A stretch of 64,000 bases of DNA, taken from NCBI RefSeq assembly GCF_001499905.1, contig NZ_LQIS01000053.1, forward strand, positions 143,679 to 207,678, given 5' to 3'. Numbering within the stretch: the stretch's first letter is position 1; each line of letters starts with the position of its first letter. Shown one piece after another: positions 43,301 to 51,380 of this stretch. The notes beneath the pieces are model-generated. The model did no database searches. It was given only the letters and a program-made list of their open reading frames with translations, and was not told the DNA's origin. Source of the stretch: Mycobacterium sp. GA-1285 (GTDB lineage: Bacteria > Actinomycetota > Actinomycetes > Mycobacteriales > Mycobacteriaceae). Position numbers and translations under genes: made by a program.

Positions 43301-46300
43301 GTCGATACCAATGATTACGAGATGAGCCGTCTCGTTTCCGGCGTCGTCGGACCACCGGGTATGTGCGAGTTCAAGGCGTTCACCGCGGACAGCCAATGTG
43401 CTCGCTTCGAAGTGGTTGTACTGTCCGAACATCCGCTGCACAGCGGCTCTGAGCTCAACGCGGTCTTCAACAGGGTCGCCGCTCGACCGGCGATGGTCGT
43501 CATAGACGAAGTGGTCGGCGTAACAGGCGACGACGGTGTCGAGGTCGCCGTTCTCGCTTGCCCGTCGGACTCGTTGCCCTACCTCACACGCACGGTTCGT
43601 CAGCGCCAGCCGACTCGTGGTCGCCCGAACCCGCTCCTCGGCGTACGCAAATGCGGCGTCTTCATCGTCTACTGCGAACTCGCACATCGATGCAAAGCGG
43701 TTGTCGCGAAAAGTGAAGACGTAGAGTCTCGTCCACGTGTACTCCTCACCGTCATGACCGATCGCTTCGCGTTCGTTTCGGCCGACGCCGACCGCTGGCG
43801 ATAACCAGCACTCCGCCGAGTTCCAGATCCGCGCGGAGGCGACCATGCCCCAGAGTTCTTCGTAGGTGGACCGAAGCTCGGCTGCCGAACGGTCGCCGAA
43901 AACCGACTGCGTTCGTGTTTCGAGCCGGAAGTCGGCTGTCAAGAATTCGCCGAAGACGCGGTCGAAATCTCCGCGATTCCACGCGAGATTCATCTCCGTT
44001 CCGATGGTGCCCACTTCGGCGAATGCCGCACCTTCTCCGGCGTAGTAGCGGTCCTCCAGCTCTCGATAGGCTCCTTCGAAGTCGTCTCCGTCGAAGCGGC
44101 AGTCGTAGACACACAAATCATCGTCACCGATTTCGGAAACATGAAGCTGTGTCGTCTCGTTACCCGCCTCATCCCACCAGCGACTGCGCACCATCGCCAG
44201 TCGGTCTCCCCGCACCGCCAGCACGTGGACCTCGAATCGGCTGTACTGATCGAGAACCCGCTGGATCGCTGCACGTATCGCGTCACGTCCGACGATGGGG
44301 TCGCCGCTCAAACGCCGTCGATCGACGTAGACGAAGGCATCGGCGTAGGTGGCCACAAGGCCCTCGACGTCGTGACTCCGCATTGCTTGCCAGCCGGCTT
44401 CAACGACGTCAGTAGCTCTGTTCTTGACTGCCAGTCGGCTGCTGGCTGCACGAACCCGCTCTTCGGCGTACGCGAACGCCGCATCTTCGTCGTCGAGGTC
44501 GAAGCGGCAGATCAAGGAGACGCGACCCGCGCGCCACTCGGTGACGTGAAGCCAGGTCCACGAGTAGGTTTCGTTGTCCCGGCCGATCGCCTCTCGTTCG
44601 AACCGCACGATAGCCCAGGAAGGCGACAGCCAGCGAACCACTGAGAACCACGTTCGTGACGACAAGACCCTCGAATGCAGATCTTCGTAGCTGGCGCGTA
44701 GGTCTTCGAGAGAACGGTTCGGGAACGGCGAACTCGACCTGTTCTCAACCCGCATGTCGGCGGCGAAGAGCTCACCGAATACCCGGTCGAAGCCACCGTG
44801 GTCCAGCGCGGTCGAATATTCCGCCGACGCAGCACCGGCGTCTGCGAACGCCGCACCTTCACCAGCGTAGTAACGGCGTTCCAGTTCTCGGTAAGCGCCT
44901 TCAAAGTCGTCTTCGTCGAACCGCCCGTGAAAGACAACCCGCCCGTCAGCGTCGATCTCGTGAAGGTGTAGACCGACCGTTTCGTTCCCCGCGTCATCCC
45001 ACCAACGACTCCAACGCAATTCCAGTCGGTCACCGCGGACCGCCAAAGTTCGCCAATCGGAGTGGGGGTACTGCTCGTTGATTCGCGCTGAGGCGGCGCG
45101 TAATTCACTAGGACCCTCGATCGGGTTGCCGCTCAGCCTTCGACGATCGTCGTAAACAAACCGATCCGAGTACCATGCCATCGCGCTATCGACATGACCG
45201 GCCGTCCCTTTGCGCCAAGCGTCATCGACTTGCTCACTGGCCCGATTTGTTACTGCGAGTCGGCTGGTGGTGACACGTATTCGTTCCTCGGCATATGCGA
45301 ACGCCGCATCTTCGTCGTCGAGGTCGAAGCGACACGCGGAGGCGACCCGGTCGTCGCGGATCTCGCAGACATCGAGCCAAGTCCACGAATAGGGTTCACC
45401 GTTGCGGCCAACCGCTTCCCGCTCGAAGCGGAAGACCGCCACTCTCGACGACAGCCAGCACACGGCGGCCTCCCAAGAGCGGGCTGAAGCGACCGCGGCG
45501 TCGAAGTCTTCGAACGAGCTCCTGACATCCGTTGCGGTGCGGTGGCCGAAAACCGAGCTCGACCGGTTCTCGAGACGATAGGACGAAGACGTCAGCTCAT
45601 CGATCAGCCGGTTGTAATCGCGACGGTTGAGGGCGGTGATCCACTCCGTCGTCACCGCCCCCGCCTCCGCGTAAGCCGCGCCTTCTCCAATGTAGTAGCG
45701 GCGCTCGAGCTCTCGATACGCGCCCTCGAAGTCGTCTACGTCGAAGCGGCCGTCGTAGACCGTCTGGCCGGCGTCGTTCACCTCGGTGACGTGGAAGTAC
45801 TCGGTCATGTTGTCAGATTCATCGGTCCAGCGGCTCTGGGCCATGAAAAGCCGTTCACCGCGAACAGCCAACACGCGAACGTCGAATTCCGTGTATTGAT
45901 CGCAGATTCGGGTGACCGCGGCGCGCATTGCGTCGCGTCCGACGATCGGCGCGCCGCTGAGTCGTCGCCTATCGTCATAAACGAACTCGTCCGCATAGCT
46001 CGAGACGACGCCGTCGACATCATGTGACCGCAGCGCTCCGACGAATGGCGGCAATGACCGGGATGCCGGGTTTTCCACGGCAAGTCGACTGCTGGCTGCT
46101 CGCACTCGCTCCTCGGCATAAGCGAAAGCCGCAGACTCATCGTCAGGTTCAAATTGGTAGATCGATGTGAAGCGGCCGTCATGAAGTTCGCCAATATCGA
46201 TCCTCAGCCACTCGTATCGCTCGTCGTCTCGTCCGACCGCTTCTCGCACGATTCCGGCAATGAAACAGTTGGGGGAGAGCCACTGCACAGCTGCGATCCA

Positions 46301-49300
46301 CAAGCGAGAAGAATCGACCATCCTGCCAAGTTCCTCGAGGATGGCGCGAAACTCGGTCGAAGAAAGCTCCGTGAGTGGTGCGTGGGAGCGGTTCTTTATT
46401 GGGAAGTCGGAAGCGATGAGTCCGAATGCTCGATCGAAATCTTTTCGATTGATCGCGGTCGCGAATTCGGCTGTCGCTGCCCCCGCCTCGGCGAAGGCCG
46501 CGCCTTCGGCGGCGTAGTACCGTCGTTCGAGTTCGAGATATGCGCCTTCGAAGTCGTCCTCGTCGAAGCGGATGTGATAGAGGATGCGCCCGTCGTCACC
46601 GGTTTCATTGACGTACAGCGTCGTGGCGGCATTTCCGTCGTCATCGGCCCAGCGGCTCCATAGGAGATGCAAATGGCGGCCGCGTACAGCGAGTACGCGG
46701 ACCTCGAAGTGGGTGTACTGCTCGAAAACACGCTCGATCGCTGTGCGCATCGCGTCGATACCGATGACGGGGTCACCGCTCAGCCGCCGGCGGTCGTCAT
46801 ACACGAACCGCTCCGAGAACCAAGCGAGGGCGCCCTCGACGTCGTGTTCCTTGGTTGCCCGGATGAACATGGGCAGCAGTCGGCACGAGTCATTGTCGAC
46901 CGCGAGCCGGCTGGCCGTCGCGGGCGCTCGTTCCTCTGCGTTACCGAGTGCTGTCCGGGCGGGTCCCTCCATTGGCGTGACAAGGGGTTCGTCGACGAGT
47001 CCGACCGGGATCGACGCCTCCTTCGCCGCATACAGCGCTCGGGCTTCGGCTCGGGCTGCCCTGGCGCCCTCGATGTCTCCCGCCTGATCCAGTACACGGC
47101 TCAGTGCCAGGCACGCTTCAGCGTGGTCGAGCACGATGTCGGTTCCACTGGCGACCGCCACCGCATCCCGGGCCATTGCAGGGGCCTCATTGTGGCGCCC
47201 TTGCGCTGCGAGAATCTCGGCTCGCACCGCGCGCCACGCGATCGCCGTCTTCAGGTTATGGCCGGCGAGGCGCTCGCTTTCGGATGCGTAACGGTCGGCT
47301 TCGTCGATGCGGCCCTGCGCGAGAACGGATCTCGCCAACAGGGCGGCGGCCAGGCCCGCGTCGGCGCCGACGCCCAACGCGTCGAGGCCTTCCAGTGCCG
47401 TCCGGAAATGCGGTTCGGCTGCGACGGGGTCGCCACTCATCGACTCGATGATCCCGGCGAACAACTCCGTTTCCATGAGTCCATGCCGCAGCCCGAGGTC
47501 GGCGACGATCTGGCGAGCTTCGCCGAGCATCTTGCGCGCTTTGTCCGGTCGGCCGCGCAGCAGTTCCAGCACAGCCAGATGGCGCAACGACGTCGCTTCG
47601 AGGGAGGGTGCAGCCGTCGTCATTCGCTGCATCCGAACCACGTCGAGGCACCGGCCGCCGGCTTTGGGTACCGGGCTCGGCCCCCACAGCGCCGCGCCGG
47701 GGGCCGCCCCCAATGCCGCGGTGATCTGTCGGTGGTCTCTACTCTGTCGAGCCGCGATCAGCGCCTCGAACAGGTCGACTTCGCCGTCGCCGACCCGTCC
47801 CAAACGCAGCCGCGCGCTCGCTCGGACGCGGTGCGCCTTGGCGAGTCCCGCGGAGTCCGCGCGACCGGCGAACTCGTCGATGGCGCCTTGGAGGAGCGCG
47901 TCGTATTCCAACAACCGGTCCGGGTCGGTGTACACGCCGAACTGGCACCGATAGCACGTCGCCCAAGGCGCCAACGCATCATCGGCGATGCGCTCGAGAT
48001 CCTCGACGAGGGCGGCGGCGGCGGTGACGTCGCCTGCGGAAAGAAGCGCCTCGCAACCCGTCAACAGAAGCTCGGCGTGTGTGGACTCGGCGGCGCCGGC
48101 GAGCGCCGCGCCTCGCGCGGCCTGGGTGCCGGCGGAGACCAGCTCGTCGCGGTCCAATGCGCGTCGCGCGGATGCCGAGTAATGGCTGGCGGCACGCAGA
48201 GCAAGATCGTTCGTGTGCTCGTCAAGCGTGCCCAGTTCGCTTCGATACGTGTGTGCGGCCTCCAAATGGCGGGCGATCATCTCGTCAGCCTCGAACGCCA
48301 CACTGGCGCCGCCCGATTCGACCCAGTCGGCGAGGCGCTCGTGCAGTTCTGCGCGTTCCGACTTCAGCAGCCGCCGGTAGGCGACATCGCGGATGAGCAC
48401 GTGATGGAATCGCCAGACGGCCTCGTCGCCGACGTACGTCCCCGTGGGTTGCGCGAGTTCGAGACGCCGAAGTCGATTGAGCGACAGCTTGATAGCGTCC
48501 GCATGACCGCCGGCGAGCGCTCGGACCGTACCGACCGAGAAGTCGGTGCCGATCACCGAGGCGATCTCGAGTATGCGTCGGTCACCCGTGTCCAGCCGTT
48601 CCAGTCGCGACGCGAGCAGGGCATGAATCGTCGGTGGAATGGTGATGGCCTCGACATCGATGGTCAGTCGCCAGCCGTTCGCGTGCTCCACGAGAACGCC
48701 GTCGTGGGCGAGCATCCCGACAAACTCCCGGACGAACAGGGGATTGCCGCCGGTGGACGCGGGGAGGCGATGCAGCAGCTCGGCTGGCAGCTCGGTGGCG
48801 CCCAACACCTTGGCGGCAAGCTCTGCCGTCGCCCCGGCGTCGAGGCCGTCGAGGTGGACCGTGTCGGCGACCCAGCGGCTGGCGGTGGCGAGGTCGGGCC
48901 GAATCTCACGCAGCTCGGGCCGTGCCAACGCCAGCACGAGCACCGGCACGTTCTTGACCCATTCGACCACATGCTCGATGAAGTCCAGCAGCAAGCTGTC
49001 GGCCCACTGAATGTCGTCGAGTGCGAACACAACCGGACCGCTCCACGCCAGCACCTCCACGAATCTGCGCAGCGCCCAGAAATTCTCCTCGACCGAGCCG
49101 GGTACCCCGGTGGCCAAACCGTGGAGGTCGCGCAGCAGACGATCGCGCTCCGACACTCCCAGCGGAATGTCGGATTCCAGATCGCGCGCGCGCAACATCT
49201 CGACGATCGGCGCCAGCGCAACCGACCCCTCGACGGCGCATCGAACCTCAACAACGCACGCATTTGTTTGGGCGCCCAGGAATTCGATAGCCAGGCGGCT

Positions 49301-50182
49301 CTTTCCGACTCCGGGGTCGCCGATGACGGTCACCAGCCGGGCCGCGCGCACCGCGACCGCGTCGTCGAGGACGCCCTGAAGCCGCCGCACTTCTTGCGAC
49401 CGACCTACGAACGGCGCGGCGTCGGCGACATCCGAATGCCGCCCGAGCCACTGATATACCGCAACCGGCGCGTGGCGGCCCTTCACCTGCACCTGCCCAA
49501 GCGATTCGTAACCGTATCGCCCGCGTGTCGCTCGCCAGGTCTCCTCACCGACCACCACGCGCCCTCGCGGACACTCGGCTTCGAGGCGAGCGCCAACGTT
49601 GAGCGCGTCGCCCACCAGGTCGGCGTCACCCGCGCCGACAACGACCTCGCCGGTGTTTACGGCGACACGCAGCGCCAACTCGGTGCGGTGCGTCTCGGCG
49701 ACCCGGGCGGCCAAGCCGACGAACCGGTCCTGCAATTCGACCGCGGCGTCGACGGCGCGTAACGCATCCTCGGGACCGATTTCGGGAACACCCCAGACGG
49801 CCATGAAACCGTCGCCTATGTACTTGGTGACGCCCGCGCGGTGCCGCTGTGCAGTCGACCGCAGCAGGTCGTGGTATTTGCCGATGACCTCACGGGCCGT
49901 CTCGGCATCGACCCGTTCTTCGAAGGTGGTCGACCCGGCCAGATCGGCGAACATCACCGTCACCGTTTTGCGCGCCGGTCCTGCGGTCGGCGGTTCCGGC
50001 ACCGGCACGACCTGATCTACGAGCGGTGTTCCGCAGCCGCGGCAGAATCGCGCGGTCGGCTTCGCCTCCAATCCGCACGTTGTGCAGACCCGTGCGAGTG
50101 ATCCGCCGCAGCCCTCGCAGAATCGCGCGTCCTCCTCGTTCGCCGTCCCGCAGGAGGCGCAGGTACGGCGGATCTCAGCCAT
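40322..50182 (-). CDS. Giant class III cyclase-ATPase-TPR protein with eight tandem double NTF2-like modules
   Basis: A single 3286-residue reading frame. Residues 8-50: two zinc ribbons (C8/C11/C22/C25 and C33/C36/C47/C50). Residues about 72-250: class III cyclase with metal Asp80 and Asp124, substrate Lys120 and transition-state Asn195/Arg199, so it looks active. Residues about 257-560: STAND/MalT-type ATPase with Walker A GDPGVGKS (288-295) and Walker B LDDIQWAD. Residues about 600-1060: helical TPR-like region. Residues 1088-3286: eight copies of a 272-275-residue module, each of two NTF2/SnoaL-like units. Cyclase-ATPase-TPR proteins are common in mycobacteria, often with a C-terminal LuxR domain; here that is replaced by the repeat array. 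No signal or membrane segment is visible, so it is probably cytosolic. It follows a kinase-like gene by 2 bp and overlaps msrB by ATGA. Ligand and output are unknown. Confidence 0.93.
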   Translation of the reverse strand: MAEIRRTCASCGTANEEDARFCEGCGGSLARVCTTCGLEAKPTARFCRGCGTPLVDQVVPVPEPPTAGPARKTVTVMFADLAGSTTFEERVDAETAREVIGKYHDLLRSTAQRHRAGVTKYIGDGFMAVWGVPEIGPEDALRAVDAAVELQDRFVGLAARVAETHRTELALRVAVNTGEVVVGAGDADLVGDALNVGARLEAECPRGRVVVGEETWRATRGRYGYESLGQVQVKGRHAPVAVYQWLGRHSDVADAAPFVGRSQEVRRLQGVLDDAVAVRAARLVTVIGDPGVGKSRLAIEFLGAQTNACVVEVRCAVEGSVALAPIVEMLRARDLESDIPLGVSERDRLLRDLHGLATGVPGSVEENFWALRRFVEVLAWSGPVVFALDDIQWADSLLLDFIEHVVEWVKNVPVLVLALARPELREIRPDLATASRWVADTVHLDGLDAGATAELAAKVLGATELPAELLHRLPASTGGNPLFVREFVGMLAHDGVLVEHANGWRLTIDVEAITIPPTIHALLASRLERLDTGDRRILEIASVIGTDFSVGTVRALAGGHADAIKLSLNRLRRLELAQPTGTYVGDEAVWRFHHVLIRDVAYRRLLKSERAELHERLADWVESGGASVAFEADEMIARHLEAAHTYRSELGTLDEHTNDLALRAASHYSASARRALDRDELVSAGTQAARGAALAGAAESTHAELLLTGCEALLSAGDVTAAAALVEDLERIADDALAPWATCYRCQFGVYTDPDRLLEYDALLQGAIDEFAGRADSAGLAKAHRVRASARLRLGRVGDGEVDLFEALIAARQSRDHRQITAALGAAPGAALWGPSPVPKAGGRCLDVVRMQRMTTAAPSLEATSLRHLAVLELLRGRPDKARKMLGEARQIVADLGLRHGLMETELFAGIIESMSGDPVAAEPHFRTALEGLDALGVGADAGLAAALLARSVLAQGRIDEADRYASESERLAGHNLKTAIAWRAVRAEILAAQGRHNEAPAMARDAVAVASGTDIVLDHAEACLALSRVLDQAGDIEGARAARAEARALYAAKEASIPVGLVDEPLVTPMEGPARTALGNAEERAPATASRLAVDNDSCRLLPMFIRATKEHDVEGALAWFSERFVYDDRRRLSGDPVIGIDAMRTAIERVFEQYTHFEVRVLAVRGRHLHLLWSRWADDDGNAATTLYVNETGDDGRILYHIRFDEDDFEGAYLELERRYYAAEGAAFAEAGAATAEFATAINRKDFDRAFGLIASDFPIKNRSHAPLTELSSTEFRAILEELGRMVDSSRLWIAAVQWLSPNCFIAGIVREAVGRDDERYEWLRIDIGELHDGRFTSIYQFEPDDESAAFAYAEERVRAASSRLAVENPASRSLPPFVGALRSHDVDGVVSSYADEFVYDDRRRLSGAPIVGRDAMRAAVTRICDQYTEFDVRVLAVRGERLFMAQSRWTDESDNMTEYFHVTEVNDAGQTVYDGRFDVDDFEGAYRELERRYYIGEGAAYAEAGAVTTEWITALNRRDYNRLIDELTSSSYRLENRSSSVFGHRTATDVRSSFEDFDAAVASARSWEAAVCWLSSRVAVFRFEREAVGRNGEPYSWTWLDVCEIRDDRVASACRFDLDDEDAAFAYAEERIRVTTSRLAVTNRASEQVDDAWRKGTAGHVDSAMAWYSDRFVYDDRRRLSGNPIEGPSELRAASARINEQYPHSDWRTLAVRGDRLELRWSRWWDDAGNETVGLHLHEIDADGRVVFHGRFDEDDFEGAYRELERRYYAGEGAAFADAGAASAEYSTALDHGGFDRVFGELFAADMRVENRSSSPFPNRSLEDLRASYEDLHSRVLSSRTWFSVVRWLSPSWAIVRFEREAIGRDNETYSWTWLHVTEWRAGRVSLICRFDLDDEDAAFAYAEERVRAASSRLAVKNRATDVVEAGWQAMRSHDVEGLVATYADAFVYVDRRRLSGDPIVGRDAIRAAIQRVLDQYSRFEVHVLAVRGDRLAMVRSRWWDEAGNETTQLHVSEIGDDDLCVYDCRFDGDDFEGAYRELEDRYYAGEGAAFAEVGTIGTEMNLAWNRGDFDRVFGEFLTADFRLETRTQSVFGDRSAAELRSTYEELWGMVASARIWNSAECWLSPAVGVGRNEREAIGHDGEEYTWTRLYVFTFRDNRFASMCEFAVDDEDAAFAYAEERVRATTSRLALTNRACEVGQRVRRASENGDLDTVVACYADHFVYDDHRRSSGDPVEDRVELRAAVQRMFGQYNHFEASTLAVRGERLELAHTRWSDDAGNETAHLVIIGIDADGRITSHAVYDEDDFVMAYRELETRYFAGEGAAFAEAGAVTIEYATALNTRDLDRLFGELSVDDLHVQNHSRSIFPDRSGTELRATVEDLDALVTSVRQWHSATHWLSANVCVGCHEREAIGHDGERYSWTRLMVFEVHDGRMASMCIFEPDDEDAAFAYAEELVRTANSRLTVSNLATRTVENLWRLLQSRNTDAAAQLAAESFAYGDHRRLHGNPVGDTRTALARILEDYTSFETRTLAVRGERLHLGWTRWSNDDGFEVRYLTVHEVDDAGRILYHGRFDEDDFEGAYRELTRRYCQGEGAAVAQSVTLAAEWVIALNAGDFDRAFGELTSRDFRVENRSSTAFPNRSATELRASLKELRSMMASVRQWDVAECWLSSNCVVARNERQAVGKDGELYTWSSIDVCEIRDGRAALDCRFDVNDEDGAFAYAEEMVRAAASRLPVENLASRTRYALGEALRAGDAECAARLFTEDYIYDDQWAIGGDPPDSVRAACERILQQYTNFEGNTLAVRGDSLQLSRTRWSNDAGYETRYLHVLEVDGDGRIVYYGRFGEDEFEGAYRELERRYYAGEGSAFAGAGRVTTEFAITVSQGDLDRLFSELITPDFHVENRSRSALTDRSAAEFRKGVEQLMTMVESARTWNSAVRWLSPTCAVGRNERDAIGRDGERYAWSDLEVFVIRDGRIAAACMFEVEDEEAAFAYAEEVVRATASRLDETNRAARTSDRLWRALQAREIDAAVTLFADPFFYDDHRRLSGNSLGEPRAALERLLEDYSSFECRTLAVRGESLNLGLLHWSNEEGFEVRYLMVHEVDDVGRIVYHGRFDEDDFEGAYLELTRRYCAGEGAAVAEGAAHIAEYLMAINRREWDTVFGEMSHPDMHAVSRARSGFPDRSVADLRASYEDLCALVASMRSWHSAEYWISPTVAVSRHERDATGHDGERYEWTRIIVGEIRDGLTTHLCEFDVDDEVVAFAYAEELARRAGTSSVET
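40325..46921 (-). repeat. Eight tandem 816-825-bp coding repeats (double NTF2-like modules)
   Basis: Within the giant cyclase the anchor phrase FVYDDRRRLSG (or its variants) recurs at residues 1126, 1400, 1675, 1950, 2225, 2500, 2772 and 3044, that is every 274-275 and later 272 residues. Modules start near 46921, 46099, 45274, 44449, 43624, 42799, 41983 and 41167. Each has an A unit ending in a RFDEDDFEGAYRELERRYY-like helix and GEGAAFAEAG, and a B unit with VENRS, DRS-xx-LRAS, WLSP, EREAxGxDGE and ending DDEDAAFAYAEE. A and B share the acidic closing helix, so they are old duplicates. Copies are clearly diverged, so this is not an assembly duplication. Confidence 0.92.
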
Positions 50183-50184
50183 GG

Positions 50185-51252
50185 TCAGCCCGGCCCCAGC
50201 GAGAAGGCGTCGTGGTCCTCCAGCGCGGCGGCAGCGCGGCGAAACATCGCGCGGACCAACCGCTTATTGCGGTCGTTGACGATCTCGATTCGACCCTCGG
50301 CCATGACGGGATAGACGAAGCACCAGGCGGTGGCGATTCGGTAATCCTGCCGCAATTGTTCTGCAGGGTAATCGATTTTGTGCTCCGCGAGACGGCCGCG
50401 ATAACGAGCGAGCAGTTCGTCCTCACAAGTACGGCGCGTCTCGGGGGTGAGGCTCTGACTGAGAAAGTAACCGACATCGAAGGCGCCGCGGCCTTTGTTG
50501 GTGACTTGCCAGTCCAGCACCGTCAGCGGCGGGTCACCAGCGCTGGTAGCGAAGAACATCTGATCCAACCGAAGATCGCCGTGCAGGAAGGTCTGGGGCC
50601 GGCGGGAGACTTCTTCGAGGAACCACGGCACCAGCGTCGCGAACCGGTTGCCGTATTCACGGATGGCGGGCGTCAACTCCGAGCCCAGGCGCTCAACACA
50701 CTTCGGCCAGGCAGCCTGGTAGTTGCTGATGGCTACGTCGGGAAATGGCGGCTCGGTGTGCGCCTTCAGCCACGGCAGCGCCTCGAGGCGATCGCTTTCC
50801 CACCAGTACGCGTGGTGGCGGGCGATCGCGTCGACGACGATCTCCGCGTCGTCGACGGAACAGCCGATGAGCTGATCGACGTTCCGCAGCCTGGCCAGAT
50901 CTTCTAACACCAATACGAAATCGTGAGTCGCCTCGTCGAAGGCGGCGAAATACGAACGCGCGGGCGGCACAGGATTCGCCGCGCCGATCTCCTGGTAAAA
51001 GCGCACCTCTCGGCGGTAAAACTCGAGGTTCTCGCATAGATTCGTCCGGGCGGTGACATCGAGTGTCGGAAGCTTGACCACCACGGTCGACGGTAAATCC
51101 GGGTCGCCGTCCAGATGAGCCCGATAGAGGCGACCGAGCAACCCCACGCCGATACCGAATTGCTCGAGCTTGCACACCTTGACGTCGGCCTCGAGTACCT
51201 CGCTCAGCCATTCCGGTGTGATGGATTGCGGGTCTACCGGGATTCTCGGCAT
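50185..51252 (-). CDS. Phosphotransferase-like kinase (APH/ecdysteroid-kinase-like fold)
   Basis: A 355-residue protein of the aminoglycoside phosphotransferase/ecdysteroid-kinase-like superfamily. It has a Gly-rich N-lobe (FGIGVGLLGRLYR), a Lys-containing strand (STVVVKLP), catalytic loop FLHGDLRLDQMFF with Asp, and metal-binding Asp in LTVLDWQ. It phosphorylates a small molecule; substrate unknown. ATG 51252 has GGGAGG upstream. Its stop is 2 bp from the cyclase ATG, so the two genes are coupled. Confidence 0.85.
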   Translation of the reverse strand: MPRIPVDPQSITPEWLSEVLEADVKVCKLEQFGIGVGLLGRLYRAHLDGDPDLPSTVVVKLPTLDVTARTNLCENLEFYRREVRFYQEIGAANPVPPARSYFAAFDEATHDFVLVLEDLARLRNVDQLIGCSVDDAEIVVDAIARHHAYWWESDRLEALPWLKAHTEPPFPDVAISNYQAAWPKCVERLGSELTPAIREYGNRFATLVPWFLEEVSRRPQTFLHGDLRLDQMFFATSAGDPPLTVLDWQVTNKGRGAFDVGYFLSQSLTPETRRTCEDELLARYRGRLAEHKIDYPAEQLRQDYRIATAWCFVYPVMAEGRIEIVNDRNKRLVRAMFRRAAAALEDHDAFSLGPG

Positions 51253-51321
51253 GTTGCGCCTCCCTGTAGACCACCCCCGTGAGCGAATCAATCGTACGAG
51301 ATGGGAGGCGCATCAGCACTG

Positions 51322-51350
51322 GTTATAGTGCCTCGAACCGGAGCCAGAAC
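51322..51350 (-). promoter_or_regulatory. Possible promoter of the kinase-cyclase-msrB unit
   Basis: On the minus strand a TATAAC -10 hexamer (51327-51322) lies 70 bp before the kinase ATG, with a weak -35 (about GTTCTG, 51350-51345) at 17 bp. It is in the 128-bp gap after the aftC stop. The -10 matches well; the -35 is poor. Confidence 0.35.
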
Positions 51351-51380
51351 CTTGCGTTAGCAAATGCTGTCGAAGCCAGC

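Noticed and set aside
40325..46921. Possibility that the eight modules are an assembly artefact or a CRISPR/satellite array
   Set aside because: Copies are strongly diverged at both base and residue level while keeping frame and motifs, which excludes a duplicated assembly, and the units are coding.
46667..49762. A 1031-codon open frame on the plus strand opposite the giant cyclase
   Set aside because: It is the mirror of a GC-rich coding strand: it has no recognisable domains and the minus-strand frame carries complete catalytic motifs.
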